NCBI GenBank assembly: GCA_012271065.1
Contig: JAAXHE010000120.1
Coordinates: 1 to 29,676 of the forward strand
DNA: 29,676 nt
Direction: 5' to 3'
From: Candidatus Latescibacterota bacterium
GTDB lineage: Bacteria; Latescibacterota; UBA2968; GCA-2709665
Numbering within the stretch: position 1 is the first letter of the stretch; each line of letters opens with the position of its first letter. The notes beneath the pieces are model-generated. The model had not been told where the DNA came from. It made no database searches and saw only the letters and a list, made by a program, of their open reading frames with translations. Made by a program: the position numbers and the translations under genes. Shown here piece by piece: positions 16,102 through 24,519 of the stretch.

Positions 16102-16563
16102 GAGGCGTCTAGGCTGGTACGACGCATCGAACTTCAGGGTACCCGATGCAAAACGCGCGAGGTTCACATCGGCGACCAGCCCGCCCTGATCTGCGAACTC
16201 GTGGACTGGGCGCGTACCAACGGATTCGAAGTGGTGTGCGCGGGAAAGGGTACGAAACATCGGCCCGTGTATCACGCATCCACGCCCGATACGGTGTGGG
16301 ACCACTACGGAATCGATGCGGAAACCGCGTCGCGCGGCGGGATGAACCCGCGGATGTTCAATTCTTTCCTGGACGGAACGAAATCGGCCATTGAGATGGC
16401 CGCCGTCTCGAATGCCACGGGACTCGAACCACAGCCGGAGGGTCTGAACTTCCCGCCCTGCGGCATCGACCGGCTCCCGAGAACCGACGTGGAACTCGAC
16501 GAAGACAGCGACGTTCTCCGCCTCCGAAAAGAAATGGAACGAACGCTTTCGGACGCGGCGTGA
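16102..16563 (+). pseudogene. Fragment of a homoserine-dehydrogenase-like (SAF-type) oxidoreductase
   Basis: The open frame after the TAA at 16099 encodes about 153 residues whose middle, GDQPALICELVDWARTNGFE, VVCAGKGTK, YHASTPDTVWD and FLDGTKSAIEMAAVSNATGL, matches the central catalytic part of NAD-dependent homoserine-dehydrogenase-like proteins with a C-terminal SAF domain. The N-terminal Rossmann domain and the C-terminal SAF domain are both missing, which would be some 150 or more residues on each side. The first 25 codons look non-homologous. It could start at GTG 16201 as a small protein, but it would not be a functional oxidoreductase. I read it as a remnant left by a deletion. Confidence 0.7.
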
Positions 16564-16629
16564 TGCCGTTGCCGATTTTCGGACATTCGGGAAGTCGATT
16601 TTGCGTCGCATAACGAGGAGAAACCGCCA

Positions 16630-18489
16630 ATGCAAGCGTCAAAGGATCTGGGCAACGGGTTCCGCCACCACGGCGTCGCGACCGACATCGCCAACAGCCG
16701 GGGGCTTGTCGCCACCGTGGACGGTGAGGGCCGGAACGTGGTCCTGCTCTGGTTGTACGATCGCAGGGGCTGCTACGGCCTTCTGCTGATCGACGCGGAA
16801 ACCGGCGCCAGCGAACAGTACCCCCTCCCTTTTCCTCCGGGCGATGACTTCAACGCGTGTCCGTTTTCGTCAATTCTCACCAGCGGCAACCTCTTCTGCA
16901 CCCATTTTCACAGCCACTTCCTGGCCTTCGACCCCGTCGAACGGGCGTTTACGTTCTGCCACGAGACCGTACCGCAGATGGCCATGGGCATGACCGAAGA
17001 CGATGGCGGCCGCATCTGGGCGGCCACCCACCCGGACAGCGGCGTTGTGTGTTACGATCCCCGTACTGGCGCCTTCAGGGACTACGGCCACGTCTATAAA
17101 CAGAACTGGCGGCAATATCCGCGTTCGGTTGCGGCGGACGACGCGGGATGGATCTATTTCGGTATCGGCAGCACTGCCAGCCAGATTATCTGCCTGGAGC
17201 CGGACTCGGGGGCCGTGGAGCCCGTGTTGTCGAACGACGAACGCGTCCACGGTAGCGGCCACGTCTATCGCGACCTCAACGGGAAGGTCTACGGACATAG
17301 CGGGGACAACGCCACAGGCTGGCTCGAACTCTACAAAGGCGCGCGAAGGCCGGTCGGGACGATCGAGAAACAGAACGAAAAACCGGTCGTAACGGGCAGC
17401 CAGGGACTCTTCCACCGGGACTTCCCGGACGGAAAACGCATCGTGGCTTGCGATCTGGAGACGCGTACGCTGTCGGTTGAAGATCCAGATTCCGATGAAA
17501 TCGATGAAGTCGGCTTTGAATACACGACCGAAGGCGCCCACGTGATGGGCCTGGCCGCGGCGCCCGACAACACGATCTGCGGGGGCACCACGTTTCCAGC
17601 GCGCTTCTTCTGCTACAATCCCGATTCGGACAGCTGGATCAACCGTCCCAACCTCGGCCAGTGGAACACGGTCACCAGGCAGACGGACCGTTTTTTTGCC
17701 GGCGGTTATACTGGCGGCATTCTGCTGGAATGGGATCCCGCCAGCACGTGGGTGCCTACGGAAAAGGACAACCCCGGCTCCAATCCGCGTTTCCTGACCG
17801 AATGTAAACCCGCCATCAACCGTCCCCATACGCTGCTTGCCCATCCCGACGGGAAGACGGTGATCCTGGCGGGCACGCCGGACTACGGCCGCACGGGCGG
17901 CGGGCTGCTGTTCTGGGACCGGGAAACCGGGGCGCGCGTCCTGCTCGAACACACCGATATTCTCCCCGATCACAGCACGATGAGCCTTATCGCCCTTACG
18001 GACGGCAACCTCCTGGGCGGCTCCACCACCAATCCGGGAACCGGCGGCGAGCAAAAGGCGCAAGAAGCCGAACTCTACCTGATGGACCTGAATACCAGGC
18101 GGGTCCTCTGGCGGGAGGCCGTTTTTGCCGGTGCACAATCGTACACGGATCTCTGCCTCGCTCGGGACGGACTCGTCTATGGGGTTGTAGACCAGGAACG
18201 ATTCTTTGCGTTCGATCCCGATTCCAGGGAGGTCATTCGCAGCGAACGTACCGCGGAAAGCTTCGGGCTGACGGCCAGACAGCAGGGCCCCCGCGTCTTC
18301 GTGACCACGCCGGCCGGCAGCGTCTACATGCTCTTCGTCAGGGGAATCGTCCGCGTCAACCCGTCAGACCACAGCCTCACCATGCTGGTCGCGTCTCCGG
18401 TACCTGTCAGCTTCGGCGGGGACTGGCTGAACGGACGCATCTACTTTGGAAGCGGCTCCCACGTCTACAGCTACGGGGATTGCGAGTAG
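16630..18489 (+). CDS. Beta-propeller repeat protein of unknown function
   Basis: A 619-residue protein built of repeated four-stranded blade-like units: YGLLLIDAETGASEQYPLP, FLAFDPVERAFTFCH, GRIWAATHPDSGVVCYDPRTGAFRDYG, GWIYFGIGSTASQIICLEPDSG, FFCYNPDSDSW, LYLMDLNTRRVLW and FAFDPDSREVIR. The recurrent aromatic-FDP-x-(T/S)-x pattern is that of YVTN/quinoprotein-like propellers. There is no signal peptide or membrane segment, so it is probably cytoplasmic; partner and ligand are unknown. GAGGAG at 16615-16620 precedes ATG 16630. It ends 10 bp from the convergent minus-strand gene. Confidence 0.75.
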   Translation: MQASKDLGNGFRHHGVATDIANSRGLVATVDGEGRNVVLLWLYDRRGCYGLLLIDAETGASEQYPLPFPPGDDFNACPFSSILTSGNLFCTHFHSHFLAFDPVERAFTFCHETVPQMAMGMTEDDGGRIWAATHPDSGVVCYDPRTGAFRDYGHVYKQNWRQYPRSVAADDAGWIYFGIGSTASQIICLEPDSGAVEPVLSNDERVHGSGHVYRDLNGKVYGHSGDNATGWLELYKGARRPVGTIEKQNEKPVVTGSQGLFHRDFPDGKRIVACDLETRTLSVEDPDSDEIDEVGFEYTTEGAHVMGLAAAPDNTICGGTTFPARFFCYNPDSDSWINRPNLGQWNTVTRQTDRFFAGGYTGGILLEWDPASTWVPTEKDNPGSNPRFLTECKPAINRPHTLLAHPDGKTVILAGTPDYGRTGGGLLFWDRETGARVLLEHTDILPDHSTMSLIALTDGNLLGGSTTNPGTGGEQKAQEAELYLMDLNTRRVLWREAVFAGAQSYTDLCLARDGLVYGVVDQERFFAFDPDSREVIRSERTAESFGLTARQQGPRVFVTTPAGSVYMLFVRGIVRVNPSDHSLTMLVASPVPVSFGGDWLNGRIYFGSGSHVYSYGDCE

Positions 18490-18499
18490 GGAAGGAAGG

Positions 18500-19138
18500 C
18501 TAGAATTCGTGCTCCCGATCCCTGATCCGAAATCCCAGAAGCGACGCGCGACCATTCGGGTCGACCTGTACGAGCGCGGCGAAATCCCCGGGATACTTCC
18601 GGATATCTTCGATAATCCGCTCGCGTTGCTGCTCCGGAACGTCGCAGTAGGAGATTCCGAAGTCCACGAATTCCTGCCATATAGACGCCCACGCGACGGC
18701 TTCTTCCTTTCCCAGGGCTCCAAAGGGCTTTTCCGCGTGTCCGGTCGCCACCGAATCCGCCACCCACTCGCCCGTCGGCTTCTTTCGCAGCAAGACGTGA
18801 ACGGGCATATTGCGACGGGCCGATTTGCCGCGGATCAATACGTTCTCCGCCGATAGCTCTTGAGGCTTTTCCCTGGACGTTCGATTTACGGTCCACGTGG
18901 AATCCGGCTGCATGCTCAGTGTGAGGTAGACTGTCTCACCCCGCTTTTGACGAACTGTTAGCCGTGCGACGTTGTAGTCGAGTCGGATACCCGATCCTCT
19001 CATCACATCCCGAAGATTCGTAACCTTCGCGGAAAGCCATATCCTTCTTCCCGACTCTTCCCGGCCCAGGGGCAACGCGGCCAGGATGCCGATCTGCACG
19101 AGCAGCGCGGCGGCAAACCAGACGTATCTCTTAGCCAT
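18500..19138 (-). CDS. GDYXXLXY-type membrane-anchored protein
   Basis: A 212-residue protein with one N-terminal hydrophobic anchor (YVWFAAALLVQIGILAALPL) and an extracytoplasmic domain beginning IWLSAKV. Gly48-x-x-x-x-Leu53-x-Tyr55 (GSGIRLDY) corresponds to the GDYXXLXY motif (PF14345), and the following NVARLTVRQKRGETVYLTL fits that family. Such proteins are normally encoded beside DUF2157 membrane proteins, as here: its ATG overlaps the upstream DUF2157-like gene by 8 bp, so the two are co-translated. The C-terminal half is longer than the family core and unassigned. Role unknown. Confidence 0.72.
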   Translation of the reverse strand: MAKRYVWFAAALLVQIGILAALPLGREESGRRIWLSAKVTNLRDVMRGSGIRLDYNVARLTVRQKRGETVYLTLSMQPDSTWTVNRTSREKPQELSAENVLIRGKSARRNMPVHVLLRKKPTGEWVADSVATGHAEKPFGALGKEEAVAWASIWQEFVDFGISYCDVPEQQRERIIEDIRKYPGDFAALVQVDPNGRASLLGFRIRDREHEF

Positions 19139-20168
19139 CGTCCGCGCCCCCCTGCTTGAGATGCCGCTCGAACCGGATCCCTCCCAGAATCACCCCGATT
19201 CCGCAGGCGATGAAGACGAATGACTTGAGAAGCAGATTGGTATCCCACTGAATAAAGTTCTGGAAGATGACCCATGCCAGAAGCAACAGACCCGTCCAGA
19301 AAGATATCCTGCGATGGATCTTGACCGCGGTATAGAGCAGGCTGATCCCGATTGCGGCGACGGCCAGGTGAGCTGCGAGAGTAAATCCGACGGGCTGCAT
19401 CGTCAACGTGCCGCAAGCCAGCAGGACGCCGGCAAGAAGGACCGCTTTCGAGCGGTGTCTCAGATCGTTCCTCTCTGGAGGCTTCCGAATCACCGATATC
19501 CAGACAGCAATGCCGGCCACACAAACCAGCCCGAACGGTACTGTCCACAAAAACCCGGTGGACTGCCACGGGCGTTCCATAAGTTCCATCGCGACTTCCC
19601 GAAACGACATCATGTAAGCCAGCAGCAGAATCCCGGCCATCCCGAGAGTTCTCGCAATGACCCCCATGAGCCGTGCCGGTTCGGTCGTTTGCAGCTGGAG
19701 ACCCAAGCCGTAGAGCGATGCGGCGATTACCGAAACGGCCAGAACGGCCGGCCAGGCTTCGCCGCTGTCGAAGCCCGCACAAACCGGAATTGCCGCCCCT
19801 GCCGCCAGAATGACGCCGGTGAAGGCCGAATTGCTGGAACGCTTCAGAAACGGAAGACCCGCGACCCCGATCACGAGAGGATACCAGCAAAATGAATGCG
19901 GGTTCCCCTCGGTATAGCCGACGAACCAGGCAAAGCTCGTGATGCACGCCAGAAACATGCAGGGCCCGCTCATCGTCGCAAACGCGATGACACCCGTGCC
20001 GATCGCCCAGATCCCGAAGGCCCCGTATGGTTCGCCGTGCAGATTGAACATCTGCGCGATCAGCACGACATTGGCGCCAAAGACCAGCCCGCCCACCACG
20101 ACGAGGGCCTCCCCCAGTTTCTTTCGGGTCCCAGACACCTTTCGGGCCTCAATTACACGGGGTATCAT
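19131..20168 (-). CDS. DUF2157-like polytopic membrane protein, N-terminally short
   Basis: A 345-residue protein with nine or ten hydrophobic segments. The opening GEALVVVGGLVFGANVVLIAQMFNLHGE and the ending ISFWTGLLLLAWVIFQNFIQWDTNLLLKSFVFIACGIGVILGG are typical of DUF2157/DUF4401 proteins, but the usual 80-100-residue N-terminal region and first helix are missing. GGAGA (complement of 20175-20179) lies 6 nt before the ATG, so the start seems real. An in-frame TGA 10 codons upstream confirms the frame does not extend far. It is either a short version or a truncated gene. The GDYXXLXY gene overlaps its 3' end. Confidence 0.72.
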   Translation of the reverse strand: MIPRVIEARKVSGTRKKLGEALVVVGGLVFGANVVLIAQMFNLHGEPYGAFGIWAIGTGVIAFATMSGPCMFLACITSFAWFVGYTEGNPHSFCWYPLVIGVAGLPFLKRSSNSAFTGVILAAGAAIPVCAGFDSGEAWPAVLAVSVIAASLYGLGLQLQTTEPARLMGVIARTLGMAGILLLAYMMSFREVAMELMERPWQSTGFLWTVPFGLVCVAGIAVWISVIRKPPERNDLRHRSKAVLLAGVLLACGTLTMQPVGFTLAAHLAVAAIGISLLYTAVKIHRRISFWTGLLLLAWVIFQNFIQWDTNLLLKSFVFIACGIGVILGGIRFERHLKQGGADDG

Positions 20169-20197
20169 CTTGTCTCTCCAGGCGTGGAATTCGGTTC

Positions 20198-20213
20198 AAC
20201 GGCCGAAGCCGTT
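20198..20213 (-). terminator. Possible short hairpin after the GNAT gene
   Basis: On the minus strand, AACGGC-TTCG-GCCGTT forms a perfect 6-bp stem with a stable UUCG-type loop. It lies 28 bp after the acetyltransferase stop and before the next gene. There is no T-rich tail, so it may not act as an intrinsic terminator. Confidence 0.3.
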
Positions 20214-20240
20214 CAGGCCATCCATATCGAGTGCTCTCTA

Positions 20241-20657
20241 CTAGTGATCCTTACCCGAGTAGATCCACATCGGTTCTGTTTTGCCTGCCCTGGTGAAACC
20301 GCACTTTTCGTAGAAATCGATCGCCCTTCCATCCGCAATCAGCACGTGCTGGTGGAAGCCTTCGTATATAGCCTTCAATCTTCTCATCAATTCCGATCCG
20401 ATACCTTGACCCTGATATTCGGGATCCACCAGCAGGTGCGGATAATAGACAACGAGATGCCCGTCCGAGATGGCATTGCCCAGCCCGACGAGACGGGCGC
20501 CATCCCACGCCGTCATCAGGGCGTGGGAGTTCATCAGCGCATCGCGAAGCTCATTCGGCTTTTTCGCGGACGACCATTCGACGGCCGAGTAGAGCCTCAA
20601 CAGGGCATCGAGCGGAATGTCCCGGGTTTCGCTGTAGGTTATCGAAGCATTGCGCAT
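20241..20657 (-). CDS. GNAT family N-acetyltransferase
   Basis: A 138-residue single-domain acetyltransferase that should transfer acetyl from acetyl-CoA to an amine. The acetyl-CoA-binding pyrophosphate loop is clear: VDPEYQGQGIGSELM with Gln82-x-x-Gly85-x-Gly87. FYEKCGFTRAG near 115-125 is the common C-terminal motif. The open frame runs back to 20975 inside the kinase gene, but ATG 20657 gives the normal GNAT start and a weak AAAGAAG upstream. It follows the kinase gene by 29 bp on the same strand. Substrate unknown. Confidence 0.9.
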   Translation of the reverse strand: MRNASITYSETRDIPLDALLRLYSAVEWSSAKKPNELRDALMNSHALMTAWDGARLVGLGNAISDGHLVVYYPHLLVDPEYQGQGIGSELMRRLKAIYEGFHQHVLIADGRAIDFYEKCGFTRAGKTEPMWIYSGKDH

Positions 20658-20686
20658 AGCTTCTTTCCGCTTTCGCGGTCGACAGA

Positions 20687-21694
20687 TCAGGCTCCTGGAT
20701 TCCAGCGCATCATTTCGTCCATCTGGTCGACCCGGTCCCGTACGAATTCCGCGACGCCGTCGCGCAGGCCCGGGTTGTCGAGGCGGCCGGACATCCAGAC
20801 GGCGATCTTCAGGCGGTCTGCGATCAGGAAGGAGGTCAGCATTCGCTCGTGGCCGGCATCGAGGCGCCGGACATCCCTGTATCCGTGAAGAAAGGCGGCT
20901 CGCAGCGAGGGGAAATCCTTCCGGCTGACCAGTGGGCCGAGGGTAGCACCCATATCGCCTAGATAGTAGCCCCATCCGCAGTCGTCAAAGTCCAGAGCGC
21001 GCGCTTCGCCCTTCAGGAATACGTAGTTCATCTGGTGCAGATCGCCGTGTATCAGACCGAAGACGGACGGGGCCTCTCCCAACCGCTCCATTGCGCGTCT
21101 CGTGATCGATTCTGCCCGGTCAACGATGGCCCGTCTTGCGGGATCGAGTACTGCTTTCGCATGGGCGATCGTTCCTCCATAGACACCGCCGAGCAGCCCG
21201 TCAGCGCCCCATCGGATGCGCGTGAATCCGGCGGGCGGCACAAATCTCTCCGCGTGGCGTTGCAGCCTGCCCATAAGGCGGCCGACCATTCTCAAATGAC
21301 GCACGGTCAGGTCGTGCTGGCTGACAAAGCGTCCCTTCACCCACCGAAACAGCGCGCAGACTCGCGGTTGCGGGACCCCCGGCGCCGAGGCGACCGTCAG
21401 CATATTTCCTTCCCGATCCGCGACCGGCGCGGGCACAACGAGGTCCGTCTCCCGGGCAATCGCGTCCAGCCACAGCAGCTCCGACCGGAAGAGCGCCAGA
21501 TCCCTGTGTCCCGGCAGGTTGACGCGCAGGACGTATCGGCAGCCCCCGGCCCGAACCAGGAACGTGGCGTTGTGCCGGTGTTGTATTGGCCGAAGCGTGA
21601 AATCACCCAGGTCGTAGGACGCGAGCGCCTCGAGCGCGAGGCGACGAAGGCGGCGCAGTTGTCCTCTGTGTGAAAGATCTTCGAATGGTATCAG
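20687..21694 (-). CDS. APH-type phosphotransferase with no canonical start codon
   Basis: The frame encodes a protein-kinase-like small-molecule phosphotransferase (aminoglycoside phosphotransferase/homoserine kinase II type, PF01636). The catalytic loop is HGDLHQMNYVF and the metal site is DFDDCGW. The first ATG/GTG/TTG in frame is GTG 21436, but using it would delete the N-lobe. Coding resemblance continues upstream: LEALASYDLGDFTLRP, TFLVRAGG, YVLRVNLPG and SELLWLDAIARETDLVVPAPV, closely parallel to the kinase at 26005-27042. Upstream to the in-frame TGA there is no canonical start. I place it at CTG 21694, 12 nt after an AGGAGG, giving 335 residues; a second CTG lies 12 codons later. A lost start codon (pseudogene) or sequence error is possible. 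Confidence 0.72.
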   Translation of the reverse strand: MIPFEDLSHRGQLRRLRRLALEALASYDLGDFTLRPIQHRHNATFLVRAGGCRYVLRVNLPGHRDLALFRSELLWLDAIARETDLVVPAPVADREGNMLTVASAPGVPQPRVCALFRWVKGRFVSQHDLTVRHLRMVGRLMGRLQRHAERFVPPAGFTRIRWGADGLLGGVYGGTIAHAKAVLDPARRAIVDRAESITRRAMERLGEAPSVFGLIHGDLHQMNYVFLKGEARALDFDDCGWGYYLGDMGATLGPLVSRKDFPSLRAAFLHGYRDVRRLDAGHERMLTSFLIADRLKIAVWMSGRLDNPGLRDGVAEFVRDRVDQMDEMMRWNPGA

Positions 21695-21706
21695 GTATTC
21701 GGATTC

Positions 21707-21712
21707 CCTCCT
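21707..21712 (-). promoter_or_regulatory. AGGAGG ribosome binding site before the start-less kinase
   Basis: A consensus AGGAGG is the complement of 21707-21712. No ATG, GTG or TTG in the kinase frame follows within 15 nt; the nearest plausible initiator is CTG at 21694 after a 12-nt spacer. The site supports translation starting close by rather than at GTG 21436. Confidence 0.5.
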
Positions 21713-21821
21713 GCCTCGTGAGAAGACCTCCAGGCTGTCGGAGATTGCTGTTCGATCCCGCCATCATCAGATTTGACATTTGGATCGATGAACATAGACG
21801 TGGCTTCTCGGGTTTTCTGCT

Positions 21822-24275
21822 TCATTCGCACTTTAGGGAATCGACTGGATTCGCGGCCGCGGCCTTCAGGGCGAGATAACCCGTCGTTAGCATCGCAATG
21901 AACAACACGGTACAGCCACCCAACATGAAGGGCTCCAGAGTGAGATCAACGCGATGGGCGAATCGCTGCAGCCAATTCGACGCAAGATAATATGCAAGCG
22001 GCCAGGCAACCGCATTGGCAACGACCACCCACTTTAGATTGTCGCTGACGAGCAGCACCACGATTGACCCTACAGATGCTCCAGAGACCTTTCTGATGCC
22101 GATTTCTCTCGTCCGTTCCTCGGCAGTAAACGAGGCATAGCCCAGCAGCCCCAGACACGCGACGAAGATCGCGAGAAACGCTCCGATTCCGAACATCTGT
22201 CCATGCCGGACTTCCCTTCGATACAGTGAATCGATCCGTTCGTCGAGAAAGTGATAATTGAATGGTCGGTCCGGGACGAATCGCTTCCAGGTTGCCTTGA
22301 GAAAGCTCATCGTTTCGGTTAGCGCTTCCGTTCGAACTTTCAATGACAGATACCTCAATCTGACAGGGGATACCGTTAAGACAACCGGCTCAATCCGGTG
22401 CCGCAAATCCAGATGGAAGTCTTCGATCACACCAATGACTCGTCCTTGCGACAAATGTCCTTTTCCCCTCAATGATTCACCGATCGGATCTTCCCATCCC
22501 AAAATTCCGGCTGTTTTTTCCGTCAGGATATAGCTTATCTCAGAGTTGCCACGCCAGCTCAATGCGTCTCTATCTGAAAACGACCTGCCCGAAACAAGCT
22601 TTAGATCGAAAAATCGTATAAAGTCCACATCTACATCAAACATCCGAACTTCAATCTCTCTGTCGTTTTCTGTCGTCAGAGTCGGAGCATAACTTCCGCT
22701 TCGAAGCCCGCCGGGGATTCCACGCGAGGCTGTCGCCATCAAGACATTGGGATGTTTAAGAAATTCCTGCTTAACGATCTCGTATTTTTCCGACAGGGCG
22801 CTCTTTTCCGCTTTCATCAGTTGGGTATTGTCGAAAACAGGCATAACCAACACGTGCTCATCATCGAAACCCAGGTCTTTTTTGCTTATGAATTCCAATT
22901 GCTGATACGCGACGAACGCACAGATTATCAATAGTGTGGCAATCGCAAACTGTAAAACAACGAGCGATTGTCTACACCAGACGGCACTTGAGCCGGTCTT
23001 CGAAATTCCACGTAGAGCGGCCGCCGGTTGAAAGCCCGACATGAAGAAAGCAGCATAGCTGCCAGAAAGAAGCCCTGCAAAAAGGGCAATTCCAATCAGC
23101 CATATTGGCGCCGTCGAATTTTCGATCAGATCCAGTGGTAAATCAGCGCCAATCAACATCGTGAAGTCGGGCATTAACAGCGCTGCAATGAACAGCGCAA
23201 GCAACATGGCCAGGCCTGATAGAAAAACGGACTCGCCCAGGAATTGTATAATCAGTTGATGACGCTTTGCCCCCATTGCCTTTCGCATCCCGACATCTCG
23301 AAGGCGATTTGTGGCGCGTGCTGTTGCGAGATTCATGAAATTGATACATGCGATGATCAGAACAAAGGCCCCTATGGTAATCAGTTGATACAAGTCTCTT
23401 ATATCGCCCCTTCCCCCCCGATGGTAACCATAGTCGAGACCGGAGTAGAGGTGAATCCGCTTTAGTGATTGAAGATGATAGAGATTCTTGGTGCCTTTGT
23501 GTTCGCCCCTGTCCGCACCCAGATGCAGGGCGAGCAAATCGGGCAATTTGCGCTCAATAGCCGACGCGGAGACACCCTTTGCAAGCCGTACGTACGTGTG
23601 AGCAGGGGTCGTGATTCCGCGTTTCTTCCAATCGTCCCAGAGTTGCTCCCTGCGAATATAATCTGTCGGAGTTGCTGTTATGAAATCAAACCTGAAATGA
23701 GAATTGGAGGGCATGTCCGCCAGAACCCCGGTGATTTTCAGGTCCACCTTCCCAAAATACAGGCGTTCTGCCGTAATGACCTCCCCCATCGGATTCTCAA
23801 TTCCGAAGTATTTCTGCGCCATCTCCTGTGTGAGCACAACCGATGACGGTTCTGAAAGTACGGATTCAGGGTCCCCGTATAGAACTTCGATACCGAAGAA
23901 TTCCAGGATGTTCTTGTCCGCGAGACAAAACCTCTGTTTGAATCCCGTGTCACCGGAACTCACCCAGCTGGAAACCGCCCAGAATCGCGTTGCATCTTCC
24001 ACATCTCCGAAGTCTTCGCGCAGGGCCGAGGCAAGCGCGCCTTTCTGACCTGTTGACCATTGAATGCGTCCACTCGGCCACCGTGTCTCCCTGAGAATTC
24101 TGTAGATCCGGTCAGGATGGGGTCGAAACCGATCATAGCTCAACTCGGATTGGACATAGAGTGCGATCATGAGCGCAGGGGCCATACCAAGGGCCAATCC
24201 TGAAAGGACGATAAACGTATAGCCCTTGTGCCTCAGCAGGTCTCGGAGTGTAACGACAAGGTAGTTCTTAAACAT
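21822..24275 (-). CDS. FtsX/MacB-type ABC transporter permease (about 800 residues)
   Basis: An 817-residue membrane protein of the MacB_PCD-FtsX architecture. It starts MFKNYLVVTLRDLLRHKGYTF with a first transmembrane helix, followed by a large periplasmic domain, a three-helix FtsX block around 285-425 (ACINFMNLATAR, RDVGMRKAMGAKR), a second periplasmic domain, and a second FtsX block near 690-800 (TREIGIRKVSGAS). This duplicated form is widespread in FCB-group bacteria. These permeases normally pair with a LolD/MacB-like ATPase that drives export or mechanotransmission; none is in the window. ATG 24275 is the family-typical start, though the ribosome binding site is weak. Codon use is slightly less GC-rich than the genes from 4 to 18 kb. 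Confidence 0.92.
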   Translation of the reverse strand: MFKNYLVVTLRDLLRHKGYTFIVLSGLALGMAPALMIALYVQSELSYDRFRPHPDRIYRILRETRWPSGRIQWSTGQKGALASALREDFGDVEDATRFWAVSSWVSSGDTGFKQRFCLADKNILEFFGIEVLYGDPESVLSEPSSVVLTQEMAQKYFGIENPMGEVITAERLYFGKVDLKITGVLADMPSNSHFRFDFITATPTDYIRREQLWDDWKKRGITTPAHTYVRLAKGVSASAIERKLPDLLALHLGADRGEHKGTKNLYHLQSLKRIHLYSGLDYGYHRGGRGDIRDLYQLITIGAFVLIIACINFMNLATARATNRLRDVGMRKAMGAKRHQLIIQFLGESVFLSGLAMLLALFIAALLMPDFTMLIGADLPLDLIENSTAPIWLIGIALFAGLLSGSYAAFFMSGFQPAAALRGISKTGSSAVWCRQSLVVLQFAIATLLIICAFVAYQQLEFISKKDLGFDDEHVLVMPVFDNTQLMKAEKSALSEKYEIVKQEFLKHPNVLMATASRGIPGGLRSGSYAPTLTTENDREIEVRMFDVDVDFIRFFDLKLVSGRSFSDRDALSWRGNSEISYILTEKTAGILGWEDPIGESLRGKGHLSQGRVIGVIEDFHLDLRHRIEPVVLTVSPVRLRYLSLKVRTEALTETMSFLKATWKRFVPDRPFNYHFLDERIDSLYRREVRHGQMFGIGAFLAIFVACLGLLGYASFTAEERTREIGIRKVSGASVGSIVVLLVSDNLKWVVVANAVAWPLAYYLASNWLQRFAHRVDLTLEPFMLGGCTVLFIAMLTTGYLALKAAAANPVDSLKCE

Positions 24276-24519
24276 GTCGGCGTGAAAGAGGTCGAGCAGG
24301 CCAGGAATCTCAATAAGGGAGCTTTACTGGTGATAACTGTCTGGCATTTTCAGCTTGTGTTGATGGGAAGATTTCAGCCATCCTCCCCGCCGCCTGGTGA
24401 CTTTCGACGGCTCGATGACAGTTCACGTTCCTCGTCGAATTCCAGAATCGGGTATGTTTTCGGCAATTTGGGCGCCGCTCCTGAATTTGGCGTTTTCAAT
24501 TCCTTGATGGATCCCGGCG

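Noticed and set aside
16870..18138. 422-codon minus-strand open frame under the propeller gene
   Set aside because: Shadow of the plus-strand propeller repeats; no ribosome binding site or domain.
19896..20888. 330-codon plus-strand open frame
   Set aside because: It is antisense to three minus-strand genes with clear families (DUF2157-like, GNAT, kinase) and has no coherent fold.
24276..24519. Gap between the permease and the SGNH gene
   Set aside because: I looked for a missing ABC ATPase, a small gene or an RNA and saw nothing supportable on either strand.
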